Below are positions 18,752-28,173 of a stretch of DNA of 54,816 nucleotides, piece by piece. A program made the translations under genes and the position numbers. Numbering within the stretch: position 1 is the first letter of the stretch; every line of letters begins with the position of its first letter. The DNA is from Saprospiraceae bacterium (GTDB taxonomy: Bacteria; Bacteroidota; Bacteroidia; Chitinophagales; Saprospiraceae). Under the pieces are notes generated by a model, which searched no databases, was not told the DNA's origin, and saw only the letters and a program-made list of their open reading frames with translations. Location of the stretch: positions 1-54,816 of the forward strand of contig JAGFJA010000045.1 in NCBI GenBank assembly GCA_024103005.1, written 5' to 3'.

Positions 18752-19718
18752 ATGGTCGGAATACAAGTCTGTTGCCGAGCGGTTTCTAAGGACTCAGACC
18801 GTGTATTACGAACTTATCCGATGGTCTAAATGCCATACCCTTCCGGGATTGAAGCAACAAAGTATTTATCGGGTATTTACTGAATTAATAACTCATCTAC
18901 GCAAGGCTAATCTTTCCCTGAAGGCAAGTGCCATCTCGTTTAGCTTTATGGTTGCTGCTTTTCCGTTTACAATCTTCCTGCTGACACTTCTCCCCTATTT
19001 TCACATCCATAATGCGGTAGAAATCCTAAAATCGAGTTTCGGAAGTCTGATGCCTTCGGCTGTCGAAATAGCACTTTTCAACCTGATAGAAGATACGATT
19101 AAGCCAAGGGGTGGCTTGTTGTCACTCGGTTTTATTGCCGCCTTATTCTTTGCATCAAATGGGGTAATTAATCTTATCAATGCTTTTGATCAGTCAGAAC
19201 TGGCAGTCATAAAGCATGGGTTTCCATTGAAAAAGCGGGCAAAAGCCATCTTCCTGACTATTCTCCTCTTTTTTTTACTCGTAACCACTATTATTGCCTT
19301 TGTTCTTGCCAATCAAATCCTCCGCATCCTTGGTCTATACATCACCATTGACTATATTACCAAGGGGTTGATTCTTGCAGCGCGCTGGATACCTGTCTTT
19401 ATTCTGATGTATGCATTATTGACCGTAATTTATCGGGTAGGCCCATCTATCAAAAAGAAGATCCCTTTTTTCTCTTTCGGAACCTTCATCACCACGGTGT
19501 TGTGTATCATCGTATCTTTGCTGATTAGTTATTTTGTCAATAACTTTTCCAACTACAATAAGATTTACGGCTCATTGGGAGCAATAGTTGCCTTAATGGT
19601 CTGGCTTCAAACCAATATGTTTTTAATATTTATCGGTTACGAGCTGAATCTGATTGTCAACCGATTTCCCGGCAAAAAAATCAAGCGTATTCAGCCAAAG
19701 GTGCGCACTTTATCCTGA
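18744..19718 (+). CDS. YihY/BrkB-family inner membrane protein
   Basis: A 324-residue polytopic protein with about six helices. It carries the family hallmarks LKASAISFSFMVAAFPFTIF, SLGFIAALFFASNGVINLINAFDQSE and a final helix with YGSLGAIVALMVWLQTNMFLIFIGYELN. The function of the family is unsettled. It is translationally coupled to the thioesterase. Its last 38 bp overlap the 3' end of the convergent aminopeptidase gene. Confidence 0.9.
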   Translation: MNKWSEYKSVAERFLRTQTVYYELIRWSKCHTLPGLKQQSIYRVFTELITHLRKANLSLKASAISFSFMVAAFPFTIFLLTLLPYFHIHNAVEILKSSFGSLMPSAVEIALFNLIEDTIKPRGGLLSLGFIAALFFASNGVINLINAFDQSELAVIKHGFPLKKRAKAIFLTILLFFLLVTTIIAFVLANQILRILGLYITIDYITKGLILAARWIPVFILMYALLTVIYRVGPSIKKKIPFFSFGTFITTVLCIIVSLLISYFVNNFSNYNKIYGSLGAIVALMVWLQTNMFLIFIGYELNLIVNRFPGKKIKRIQPKVRTLS

Positions 19719-21474
19719 GCCATTCCTGAGCTTCTTCACTCATTCCCGGACTTAGCTTCTCAAATACCATCTGATGGTAGTCATTCAACCATTTTATCTC
19801 ATCAGGTCTCATAATAGATGTATCAATCAAGGCTTTGTCTATCGGGAAAACAGTGACAGTCTCAAAATAAAGAAAATCAGGATTACCTTCTACCTCATGG
19901 CACAATACTAAGTTCTCTGTACGGATTCCGTGACTGTCCTTTTTATAATATCCGGGTTCATTAGAGGTTAATGATCCGGGAAGGATAACTGTGACGCCTC
20001 TTTCACCCAGACCATTGGTAATACCCTGAGGTGGCTCATGGACATTGAGGAAGAAACCCACACCATGACCGGTCCCGTGATTGTATGTTATTTCTTTTTC
20101 CCATAAGAATTGACGTGCGAGAGTATCCAACTGAATGCCTCTTGTGCCTTTGGGGAAGGTTATGGCTGCGACAGCAATATGTCCCTTCAGCACGCGTGTG
20201 TAATGATCTTTTATTTCATCAGATACTTCACTGAGGGCAATGGTACGTGTAATGTCAGTCGTTCCGTCACTGTACTGGCCTCCGGAATCTACCAGAAGCA
20301 CACCCCGTGGCTTTACCTGAGCCGAAGTTTCTTTCTCCGGTTTATAATGAATGATGGCTCCATTTCCATTATAACCGATGATGGCATCGAAGCTTTCACC
20401 ATAATATCCTTCCTGCATGCTTCGGAATTCGATAAGCTTTCCGGCAAGTTGGTATTCTGTAGGTGTCTCCCCCGAGTTCAGTGCATTTTCAAGCCACATG
20501 AAAAAATGGGTCAACGCCCTTCCATCCTTGACCATGGCATGACGTATATTTCTTTGTTCCACCTCATTCTTGATTGACTTGGCATGCATAATCGGGCTGT
20601 CACCGCGAATAATGTGATTGCTTGCTATACTTTTAAACAAACCATAGGAAACAGAAGCTGGGCTGATTAGAATTGCATCGTCGGGATTAATCTCGGCGAC
20701 AAAACTATTTATAGCATGATATGGCTTAATACGCACATTTTCGGATTCGAGGGTAGCTATTAGGTCTGCAGCAAGTTTATCTTTATTTACAAATAAGTAA
20801 ACTTTTTCCGGGCCGAATAAAACATAAGAAAGGAAAACCGGATTGCATTCTATGTCCCTTCCCCTGAGATTCAGAAGCCATGCAATATCATCCAGTGCAG
20901 TAACCAGGTAATACTTAGCTCCCAGCCTTTTCACTTCATTATAGATTCGGTCAAGCTTAGCTTTACGGGAAAGCCCCGCATATTTCACGTCGAGTTCAAA
21001 TATTTTTTCATCCGACAAGGCAGGCCTGGATTTCCAGATAGTCTGGAAAGGCTCAAAATCTGTAACCAGCTTTATTCCTGCGTTTTCAAATTTTTCCTGT
21101 AATAAATTGACGAGTCCGAGCGGCATAACCTGAGCATCAAAAGCCACTACCTTACCGGCAGAAAGGTTGTTTACAAGCCAATCCGCATATTCCGGAGCTC
21201 CCTGAACCACAAGTTTTTGCAATTCAAACTCACTGTCAGCCATCTGCATCTCAGCCTGGAGGAAGTACCGAGAATCGGTCCATACACCTGCATAATTCAT
21301 TGTAATAACAGCTGTGCCTGCTGATCCCGTAAAACCTGAAATCCATGCCCTGGTTTTATAATGTTCAGGCAAATATTCATTCTGATGCGGATCACCGGTA
21401 GGTACAATAAAGGCATCAATATTCCGGAGGAGCATTTGTTCTCTCAGAAGTTTCAATTTATCATTCACATTCAT
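19681..21474 (-). CDS. Xaa-Pro aminopeptidase (M24, aminopeptidase P type)
   Basis: Removes the N-terminal residue next to proline. It is the long form of 597 residues with two creatinase-like N-terminal domains (VPTGDPHQNEYLPEHYKTRA; FTGSAGTAVI; GVWTDSRYFLQAE) and a C-terminal pita-bread domain. Metal ligands are visible in LLVDSGGQYSDGTTDITR (two Asp), NHGTGHGVGFFLNVHE (His), TSNEPGYY (Glu) and HGIRTENLV (Glu). No signal peptide, so it is cytosolic. It is transcribed alone from a promoter at its 5' side. Confidence 0.95.
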   Translation of the reverse strand: MNVNDKLKLLREQMLLRNIDAFIVPTGDPHQNEYLPEHYKTRAWISGFTGSAGTAVITMNYAGVWTDSRYFLQAEMQMADSEFELQKLVVQGAPEYADWLVNNLSAGKVVAFDAQVMPLGLVNLLQEKFENAGIKLVTDFEPFQTIWKSRPALSDEKIFELDVKYAGLSRKAKLDRIYNEVKRLGAKYYLVTALDDIAWLLNLRGRDIECNPVFLSYVLFGPEKVYLFVNKDKLAADLIATLESENVRIKPYHAINSFVAEINPDDAILISPASVSYGLFKSIASNHIIRGDSPIMHAKSIKNEVEQRNIRHAMVKDGRALTHFFMWLENALNSGETPTEYQLAGKLIEFRSMQEGYYGESFDAIIGYNGNGAIIHYKPEKETSAQVKPRGVLLVDSGGQYSDGTTDITRTIALSEVSDEIKDHYTRVLKGHIAVAAITFPKGTRGIQLDTLARQFLWEKEITYNHGTGHGVGFFLNVHEPPQGITNGLGERGVTVILPGSLTSNEPGYYKKDSHGIRTENLVLCHEVEGNPDFLYFETVTVFPIDKALIDTSIMRPDEIKWLNDYHQMVFEKLSPGMSEEAQEWLRIKCAPLAEYA

Positions 21475-21949
21475 ATCTTAAACTTTCGAAAATACTTTTA
21501 AAAATTTATAAGTCTTCAAATATAGGAAGAATCAATCACTTAACCTGTAAAATTATAGGATTTAACGACCCGCTATGTTTTTCAAAAACAGGAAGCATCA
21601 TTCACTTCAACAATTAAATAATTGTAAATCTATCTTTTATAAATCAATATTGAAAAATAGTTACCTAATAGAAAGTAAATCCAATCAATGCTTGTATTTT
21701 ACAGATTTTAGCTCCGGAAAAAAAATTTTATTTTACCTCCTGATGAGGTCTTCCCAACAGAATGTTACCTCTCATTTCTATGAAAACGGTAAACAGAAAT
21801 ACAGGTCAAAAACTCAACAAAAATTACTTATCGGCTTTGTTTGCCCTCAACCAACAAGGCCGAAAATATGTTATAATTTTATAGCTATTATATTATGGAA
21901 ATATATAATATTTATTATCTTTACCCTCTGTTATAAAACGCAATTTTGA
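21475..21949. other. Divergent intergenic region between aminopeptidase P and rpoN
   Basis: A plus-strand frame of 124 codons spans most of this gap, but it is AT-driven, rich in Lys, Ile, Phe and Ser, and resembles no family. A box one base off consensus (TATCTTTA near 21916) close to rpoN could be its promoter. No other feature can be supported. Confidence 0.45.
21517..21524 (-). promoter_or_regulatory. -7 promoter element for aminopeptidase P
   Basis: On the minus strand TATATTTG fits TAnnTTTG, about 43 nt ahead of the start codon. Confidence 0.4.
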
Positions 21950-23437
21950 ATGATTCGACAAACTTTAAGCCAAAAACTCTCTCAAAAAATGTCTCCTCGG
22001 CAGATTCAACTTATGAAGTTGTTGCAGGTGCCTACTTTTGAATTGGAACAAAGGATTAAAGAGGAAATCGAATCAAACCCTGCCCTAGAAGAAGGTAACA
22101 GGGATTATTATGATGAGCCGGAATACAAATCTGAAGATGATACCACCACAGGTGAAAACAACATAGATTTTGAAGATTATTTTCCGGAATATGGCGATGA
22201 GGATCTTTCTTATAATTCTCCGGCTGACGGCTATGACAGAGAAGAAAAAAGGGAAAGACAAATCGCTTCACATGAAAACAACCTCCAGGATTATCTGTTA
22301 AACCAACTCGAAATAACCTCCCTGGAAGATGAAACGGACAGGATTATCGGACGACAAATAATCGGAAGTATAGACGAGGACGGTTATCTGAGACGTGAGC
22401 CTATTTCTATCACAGACGATCTGCTATTCAGCCAAAATCTTTCTATCACCGAACAGCAGGTATTGGACGTATTGAAGATCATTCAGCAGTTTGACCCCAA
22501 AGGCGTCGGAGCGCGTAATCTACAGGAAGCACTGTTGATACAGGTAAGGGCAAAAATTCAGCATCCGGAAGGAATAGATGACATCAGATTACAGGATCTG
22601 AAAATAGCTGAAGTTATTCTTCGGGATCATTTCAACCAATTTGCCAAAAAGCATTTTCAAAAATTACTCCAGCAATTAAGTCTGGAAGAAGAGGACTTAA
22701 AAGCTGCCTATAATGAAATTCTCAAGCTTAACCCGAAACCGGGCACCGGATTTATTGAAAGCAGTCATTCAACCATCCTTTATGTAGAGCCTGATTTTAT
22801 CATTACTAATCGGGATGGGCAACTCGAAATGACGATAAATGGCAGAAATGCTCCCGATCTGCGTGTGAGCAAAGAATATAAGTCTATGATCAGAGAACTG
22901 GCTCTTAAGAAACAAAAAGGCAAGTTGTCCAAGGAGGAGCGCAATACAGCTCTTTTTGTCAAACAAAAAATCGAAGCCGCACAGACCTTTATCGAATCCA
23001 TCCAAAAGAGGCACAGCACCCTGTATAACACGATGCACGCCATCATGATGAAACAATATGATTACTTCCTGACAGGTGACACAACACACCTTAAACCCAT
23101 GATTCTTAAAGACATTGCCGATAAAATAGGCGTCGATATCTCGACTGTTTCAAGGGTTGCAAACAGCAAATATGTTCAGACAGAATTCGGAACCAAGTTG
23201 CTCAAGGATTTCTTCAGTGATAAGATTCAAAACAATGAGGGAGACGATGTAACAACCGTTCAGGTCAAACAACTCCTTACCAACATCATTGATGCGGAAG
23301 ATAAATCCACCCCTCTGAGTGACGAATCTTTGATGGAAATGTTGGAGAAGCAAGGCATATCGCTTTCCAGACGAACCATTACAAAATATCGAGAAAAGCT
23401 AAATATTCCGGTTGCCAGGCTTAGAAAAGAAATATAA
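21950..23437 (+). CDS. rpoN: RNA polymerase sigma-54 factor
   Basis: Sigma-54 directs transcription from -24/-12 promoters and needs an enhancer-binding ATPase. The N-terminal activator region is clear (QKLSQKMSPRQIQLMKLLQ, then EEIESNPALEEG). An acidic linker follows, then the core-binding region and a helix-turn-helix (DIADKIGVDISTVSRVANSK). The RpoN box SRRTITKYREK lies close to the C-terminus. The 495 residues are normal. It is followed after 8 nt by the peroxidase gene. No -24/-12 promoter or sigma-54 activator gene was seen in the window. Confidence 0.97.
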   Translation: MIRQTLSQKLSQKMSPRQIQLMKLLQVPTFELEQRIKEEIESNPALEEGNRDYYDEPEYKSEDDTTTGENNIDFEDYFPEYGDEDLSYNSPADGYDREEKRERQIASHENNLQDYLLNQLEITSLEDETDRIIGRQIIGSIDEDGYLRREPISITDDLLFSQNLSITEQQVLDVLKIIQQFDPKGVGARNLQEALLIQVRAKIQHPEGIDDIRLQDLKIAEVILRDHFNQFAKKHFQKLLQQLSLEEEDLKAAYNEILKLNPKPGTGFIESSHSTILYVEPDFIITNRDGQLEMTINGRNAPDLRVSKEYKSMIRELALKKQKGKLSKEERNTALFVKQKIEAAQTFIESIQKRHSTLYNTMHAIMMKQYDYFLTGDTTHLKPMILKDIADKIGVDISTVSRVANSKYVQTEFGTKLLKDFFSDKIQNNEGDDVTTVQVKQLLTNIIDAEDKSTPLSDESLMEMLEKQGISLSRRTITKYREKLNIPVARLRKEI

Positions 23438-23445
23438 ATCTGTTT

Positions 23446-24378
23446 ATGATGCGTACAACTCTTTTATTACCGATAATTTTAGTTTGTTGTATCCTACTGG
23501 CAGCCGGCTTGCCACAGACCGATGACCTGGCCATAACGGAAGCACAGCTGGGCAAGAAACTTTTTTTTGATCCCATCCTTTCAGGGGACAAGAAAGTCAG
23601 TTGTGCATCCTGTCATAAGCCGGAATATGGATTTGCTGATAATATTCCCTTTAGTTTTGGCGTAGATTCGACCCCGACCACACGTAATACACCTACCGTA
23701 AAAAATGTTCTTGCCAGATCGAGGTTTTTCTGGGATGGGCGAGCCACTACCTTGGAGGAGCAGGCGCTTAAGCCCATTGAAAATCCGGATGAGATGAATC
23801 TGCCCATACATATTGCCTTACGGCGATTAAACGAAAATACCCGGTATCGGAGAGCATTTAAGAAAATTTATGGCAAGGAAGCCGATTCAACCAATTTAGC
23901 CCATGCCATTGCCGCTTTTGAACGGACGATGGAGAGTAATTTTACGGCATGGGACAGGTATGCTTTGGGGGATAGCACAGCCTTATCTGCCTCAGCAATC
24001 AGAGGTCGGGAACTTTTCCTTAATAAAGCCAACTGCTTTGAGTGCCACTTCGGTCCTGATTTTACCTTTGACGAAATGATAAACATAGGGATCTATGATG
24101 GAGTAAAATACCGGGATAAGGGATTGGGAGCAATAACAGGCAACACAGAAGACGACGGAAAATTTAAAGTACCCGGCTTGCGAAACATTGTTAAGACGGC
24201 ACCCTACATGCACAATGGAATGTTTGCCACCTTGCGGGAAGTCATCGAATATTACAACAATCCTGACAGCTTCATCAGCCATCCGATTAATGTAGATCCG
24301 AGACTAAAAAAGCCTCTCCATTTGACCGAACAGGAGAAACGCGATCTGGAGGCCTTCCTTATAGCTTTAAGTGACTAA
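23446..24378 (+). CDS. Di-haem cytochrome c peroxidase (MauG/CcpA family)
   Basis: A periplasmic peroxidase of 310 residues with an N-terminal signal or anchor helix (LLLPIILVCCILLAA). It has two haem-binding motifs, CASCH (Cys53, Cys56, His57) and CFECH (Cys197, Cys200, His201). Family signatures are QLGKKLFFDPILSGD, RNTPTVKNV, FFWDGRATTLEEQA and PYMHNGMFATLREV. It reduces hydrogen peroxide with electrons from cytochrome c. It is probably co-transcribed with rpoN. Its 3' end converges with the Nudix gene 18 bp away. Confidence 0.94.
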   Translation: MMRTTLLLPIILVCCILLAAGLPQTDDLAITEAQLGKKLFFDPILSGDKKVSCASCHKPEYGFADNIPFSFGVDSTPTTRNTPTVKNVLARSRFFWDGRATTLEEQALKPIENPDEMNLPIHIALRRLNENTRYRRAFKKIYGKEADSTNLAHAIAAFERTMESNFTAWDRYALGDSTALSASAIRGRELFLNKANCFECHFGPDFTFDEMINIGIYDGVKYRDKGLGAITGNTEDDGKFKVPGLRNIVKTAPYMHNGMFATLREVIEYYNNPDSFISHPINVDPRLKKPLHLTEQEKRDLEAFLIALSD

Positions 24379-24396
24379 ACTTAATTAGCTCCCGGT

Positions 24397-25041
24397 TTAT
24401 CGGTCTTTCAGAGAAAATTTCACATTATTAATCCATCCTTGTAATTCGGAGAGCATCATTGCAGTGGCTCCCCACAGTGGAACATCTTCAATTTTAGTAA
24501 GGTAAGGAATATCTTTCAGGATGATGTTGCCTTGTGCAATATCCATGGTAGGGATACGGTTCCAGGGTAAGGAATTCAGTGAAATGATTGCGGATGATTT
24601 CACCTCTGCCTCAGACAAGAACACATCGGGTTTAACGTCTGAAAAGAATACAATCGGATCAACTTTAAACCTGCTTACAGGTATAGACAGAGTCGTCATC
24701 TTTCCGATGAGCCGGTCACGAGAAAGAATCACTCCCGTCTCTTCATATAACTCTCTGAGTGCTGTCTCGATCGGGTCGGCATCTGAAGGCTCTGCCATCC
24801 CTCCCGGAAAGCTTATCTGACCGCTGTGACGATCGTTTTCATTTGATGTCCGCAACAACACCAGGGTACTTAACTCTGATTCCAGATAAAACAGGACAAT
24901 GGCGACTGCGGACTGCCTGTATTCGATTTGACTGCCGGGCAAAGGAAATCTGCCCGGAGGTGCCAGGGGTAACCAGGCATCCATTCCGGGCAGAAATTCA
25001 GATTTGTGTTTTAGAGAAAAAATATCAAAGTCTTGCTTCAA
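24397..25041 (-). CDS. Nudix hydrolase, CoA-pyrophosphatase type
   Basis: A 214-residue Nudix protein. The segment RHSGQISFPGGMAEPSD joined to ALRELYEETGV combines the Nudix box with the preceding CoAse signature of CoA diphosphatases (NudL or PCD1 type), which cleave CoA or its derivatives. The last gene of DUF4271-hemD-nudix, 10 nt behind hemD. The substrate assignment rests on the motif only. Confidence 0.88.
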   Translation of the reverse strand: MKQDFDIFSLKHKSEFLPGMDAWLPLAPPGRFPLPGSQIEYRQSAVAIVLFYLESELSTLVLLRTSNENDRHSGQISFPGGMAEPSDADPIETALRELYEETGVILSRDRLIGKMTTLSIPVSRFKVDPIVFFSDVKPDVFLSEAEVKSSAIISLNSLPWNRIPTMDIAQGNIILKDIPYLTKIEDVPLWGATAMMLSELQGWINNVKFSLKDR

Positions 25042-25051
25042 TATTTTGTAG

Positions 25052-25840
25052 CTATTTATTGCTCTTTATCAGATATTTTTCAATAGCTCCGGGCATGGAT
25101 GGCGCATCAGGCTGCGGAGCCGCTACATCCAATCTCAGGTTATAATCCAGTACAGACTGGCATGTACTCTTTCCGAAAGCCGCAATTCTTGTTTCCTCCT
25201 GGACAAAGTCAGGGAAGTTTTCAAACAAGCTACTCAAGCTTTGAGGACTAAAGAAGGCCAGCATATCGTACTTAATGTCACTAAGATCGGACAAGTCACT
25301 GCTTACCGTACGGTACATCTCTGCTTCTTTGAACTTCAATTTTGCCTGAGTCAGCCATTCAGTCACTTGTTTATTTCCCAGATTTGACATAGGAACCAAA
25401 AAAGTTTCATTCTTATGTTTCATGAGTGATGATGCTATATCCTGCATGGTTTTAGTTCCGACAAAAACCTTACGCTTACGATAATGGATAAACTTTTGCA
25501 AATAGTTAGCCACAGATTCAGTAAGGCAGAAGTACTTAGTATCCGGGGAAATTTTAATTCTCATCTCTTCTGATATCCTAAAAAAGTTTTCAATTCCGTA
25601 TTTGCTGTTGAAAATCACACAGTTATACTCATCAGTTCTAATCTTCTCTTTCCTAAATTCCTTCTCTGTCACGCCTTCCACGTGGTTAAATGCACGATAG
25701 TCAACCTTCAGGTTATACTTCGTCTCCAGATCATTAAACGCATTTTTCGTATTCGGCGGCGGTGGCGGCTGTGAAACCAGAATACTGTTTACTCTTTTCA
25801 GATTAGCTGTTTTTGATAAAGTAGAAATCTTTGTAGTCAT
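25052..25840 (-). CDS. hemD: Uroporphyrinogen-III synthase
   Basis: Closes and isomerises hydroxymethylbilane to uroporphyrinogen III in tetrapyrrole synthesis. HemD sequences diverge strongly. Recognition rests on the overall two-lobe pattern with CVIFNSKYGIENFFR, then FVGTKTMQDIASSL and the C-terminal DMLAFFSPQSLSSLFENF with RIAAFGKSTCQSVLD. The 262 residues fit. A proline run, PPPPP, near residue 26 is a feature also seen in Bacteroidota HemD. The DUF4271 neighbour upstream is the usual one in this phylum. Confidence 0.88.
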   Translation of the reverse strand: MTTKISTLSKTANLKRVNSILVSQPPPPPNTKNAFNDLETKYNLKVDYRAFNHVEGVTEKEFRKEKIRTDEYNCVIFNSKYGIENFFRISEEMRIKISPDTKYFCLTESVANYLQKFIHYRKRKVFVGTKTMQDIASSLMKHKNETFLVPMSNLGNKQVTEWLTQAKLKFKEAEMYRTVSSDLSDLSDIKYDMLAFFSPQSLSSLFENFPDFVQEETRIAAFGKSTCQSVLDYNLRLDVAAPQPDAPSMPGAIEKYLIKSNK

Positions 25841-25864
25841 ATTTATATACTTTCCATTAATTTA

Positions 25865-26770
25865 TTAAATAGGGTTAGAAGCAGAAGTAAAGATTAGTTT
25901 GGCAAGTATTATTACTGGTGCAATTTCAACGGTGCAAAGATAAATAATAAAATGGAATTTTTGATAAGTCAAATAATTCGCTGCCAGCAACATCCCTCTC
26001 AGCTGCCTGATACAGTACAACAAAAGAAATATAATAATCCCCAGATACATACAAATATTAGCTATCTTATCACCCGAAAATGAAATCAATCCATTGATAG
26101 GTAAAAGTGCAATACCTAGAAATATATTAAATGCAAGAATGGTAAAACTGAAATAGCCAACTTCCTTTGTCACCGGGAATATAACACCTATAATCCGGAG
26201 AACCAAGTGACGGACCAGATATATCAAGGTAACAACTCCTACACACACGAAAAAAAGAAGCGGATCTGAAGAGAAAAAATTAAACTTCATTTGTTTGAGC
26301 AATAAAAATAAAAACAATCCTGCGTTCAGAAAAAAGAACAGATAAAACAGTCCGTAAGTAAGCGTCTGACTGTTGTTCTGAAAACGATATACCATTTTAA
26401 GGTAGGTATCACTGAAGATTGCCCTGTAAATATTGGCAAGCAATCCCCTGTTCATTACCACCAACATTGTCAGAAACAATAGCAGGATAGATATCGTAAC
26501 AAACAGAAAGTTGGGATTGGTGGTCTTACCGGTACTTATTGGGACGGGTTTTTTCACCTGGAGTGTATCCCGAACAATGTAGCCGGCAGGGATATGCTTT
26601 ATTTCAAATGGATTACTATGATCTATAACAACATCTCCTGCCTTTTTCACAAGAAGTGAATCTTTTCCAGCAGTGACATGAACTTGGCGTACCTCAAACG
26701 GATTCTGAGCCGTAATATGCCCTTGTAAGGTTATTGTCAAAAATATAAAAATTAGGCTTACTATTTTCAC
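25865..26770 (-). CDS. DUF4271 membrane protein
   Basis: A membrane protein of unknown function found across Bacteroidota, typically next to hemD as here. A GTG start at 26770 gives MKIVSLIFIFLTITLQGHITAQ, a signal peptide. A start 18 nt further up would lie on top of the -7 box. A short exported segment with repeated NPFE motifs follows, then about seven transmembrane helices forming the DUF4271 domain. hemD starts 24 nt downstream. A link to haem or to gliding/secretion has been suggested by context in this phylum but cannot be shown from the sequence. Confidence 0.85.
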   Translation of the reverse strand: MKIVSLIFIFLTITLQGHITAQNPFEVRQVHVTAGKDSLLVKKAGDVVIDHSNPFEIKHIPAGYIVRDTLQVKKPVPISTGKTTNPNFLFVTISILLLFLTMLVVMNRGLLANIYRAIFSDTYLKMVYRFQNNSQTLTYGLFYLFFFLNAGLFLFLLLKQMKFNFFSSDPLLFFVCVGVVTLIYLVRHLVLRIIGVIFPVTKEVGYFSFTILAFNIFLGIALLPINGLISFSGDKIANICMYLGIIIFLLLYCIRQLRGMLLAANYLTYQKFHFIIYLCTVEIAPVIILAKLIFTSASNPI

Positions 26771-26787
26771 TTTGCTGAAATTCGGCA

Positions 26788-26795
26788 CAAAGGTA
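26788..26795 (-). promoter_or_regulatory. -7 promoter element for DUF4271-hemD-nudix
   Basis: TACCTTTG on the minus strand is a perfect match. It directly abuts an in-frame GTG, so the real start codon must be further inside the gene. Confidence 0.5.
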
Positions 26796-27040
26796 TGACA
26801 ATTTTCAGTAAATATAAAATTCCTTTAAACTTTGGTACAAATTCACAAGGTAAACATTCTAAACAATCGTCCATTTCCCTTATATTCATTAGATATTTCT
26901 ATTAAATACAAAATATAATATTATGTTCTCTCTTAATTAATTACTTTGTTTTCATCTGCTTTTTTTCGGTTTTATCTTATCTTGTGTCCCATTTTCAAAC
27001 AATTTCTACCTAAATATTTTTATTCAGATTCATTGAAGCC

Positions 27041-28153
27041 ATGAAGCAACCTCGTTATAAAAATATATATGTCGCAGCCACCAATCAGCACATAGGTAAG
27101 ACCACATCCACACTCGGACTGGTTGCGGCATTTATCAACAGTGGGCTGGATGTTGGTTATTGCAAGCCTGTTGGTCAGCAATCACTCAATTTTCATGACC
27201 TGATTGTGGACAAGGATACCATCCTCTTTGCCGACCTTATCAGGTTTTCGATTCGCCCTGAGATTCACAGCCCTGTCATCCTTGGTTCGGGCGCCACTAC
27301 CGCCTTCCTGGACAATCCCAACGAATTTAACTATGTTGATAAAATCAAATATGCACAAAGTGTCCTCCAGCAAGAACACGAACTGACTATTTATGAGGGT
27401 ACGGGACACCCTGGTGTCGGCAGTATAGTCAACCTAAGCAATGCTGAAGTAGCCTCGCTGGTCAATGCCGGTGTCATCATGGTTGTAGATGGCGGAATAG
27501 GAAGCACAATTGACAGACTTAATATGTCCTTATCTCTATTCCGAGAAAAAAATGTGGACATCATCGGAGTCATCGTCAACAAGGTAGAAGAAAATAAAAT
27601 TGAGAAAATAAGATACTATCTCGGCAAGGCACTTTCAAAGATGGATCTTCCCTTACTCGGTCTTATGCCTTATGACAAAACCCTGGGCTACCCTATCATG
27701 AAATCCATCCTGGATGCAATCAAGGGAGAAGTTCTGTATAACAGCGACATGCTAAACAATAAGGTTGAAGATATACTTGCAGGCTCTCTCATGGACGTCG
27801 AACAACTGCGCTCAGACAAAGGTCTCCTCCTTGTCGTGAGTACCGGACGGGTCAATGAAGCCCTAGAAAAACTCGAAAGAATTTCAAAGATGGCCGGGAT
27901 CCATGAATCACCTCTGACAGGTATCGTCGCTACCGGAGAGGGCACCATCAATACCAAAAGTATTCAATATATTGAAAACAACCGCATTCCTCTTATCAGC
28001 ACCTCCCTTGACACCTATGGCAGCGTCATTAAAATCAGCCGCATCGAAGTAAAAATCAATCTGAATACCCCCTGGAAGGTCAAAAGGTCCATCGAACTCA
28101 TCAATCACAATGTGGATCTGAATGCTATCCTAGACTATGCAACCGGGAAATAA
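27041..28153 (+). CDS. BioD-like P-loop ATPase with DRTGG domain
   Basis: A 370-residue protein. Residues 1 to about 210 resemble dethiobiotin synthetase-like ATPases, with the P-loop ATNQHIGKTT (13-22) and the later acidic motif TIYEGTGHPGVG. The C-terminal third matches a DRTGG-type domain (ESPLTGIVATGEGT through DTYGSVIKISR). The same pair forms the N-terminal part of long phosphotransacetylases (Pta), but the catalytic Pta domain is missing and no pta gene is adjacent. It is therefore a stand-alone regulatory-type protein of unknown function, not biotin synthesis: no bio genes are near. Confidence 0.85.
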   Translation: MKQPRYKNIYVAATNQHIGKTTSTLGLVAAFINSGLDVGYCKPVGQQSLNFHDLIVDKDTILFADLIRFSIRPEIHSPVILGSGATTAFLDNPNEFNYVDKIKYAQSVLQQEHELTIYEGTGHPGVGSIVNLSNAEVASLVNAGVIMVVDGGIGSTIDRLNMSLSLFREKNVDIIGVIVNKVEENKIEKIRYYLGKALSKMDLPLLGLMPYDKTLGYPIMKSILDAIKGEVLYNSDMLNNKVEDILAGSLMDVEQLRSDKGLLLVVSTGRVNEALEKLERISKMAGIHESPLTGIVATGEGTINTKSIQYIENNRIPLISTSLDTYGSVIKISRIEVKINLNTPWKVKRSIELINHNVDLNAILDYATGK

Positions 28154-28173
28154 GAGGAAAATAATAGAAGACT

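Noticed and set aside
21575-21949. 124-codon frame before rpoN
   Set aside because: It fills an AT-rich divergent promoter region, has low-complexity composition, overlaps a likely rpoN promoter and resembles no family.
21950-23437. Sigma-54 promoters accompanying rpoN
   Set aside because: I looked for TGGCAC-N5-TTGC before gene starts and found only partial matches inside coding sequence.
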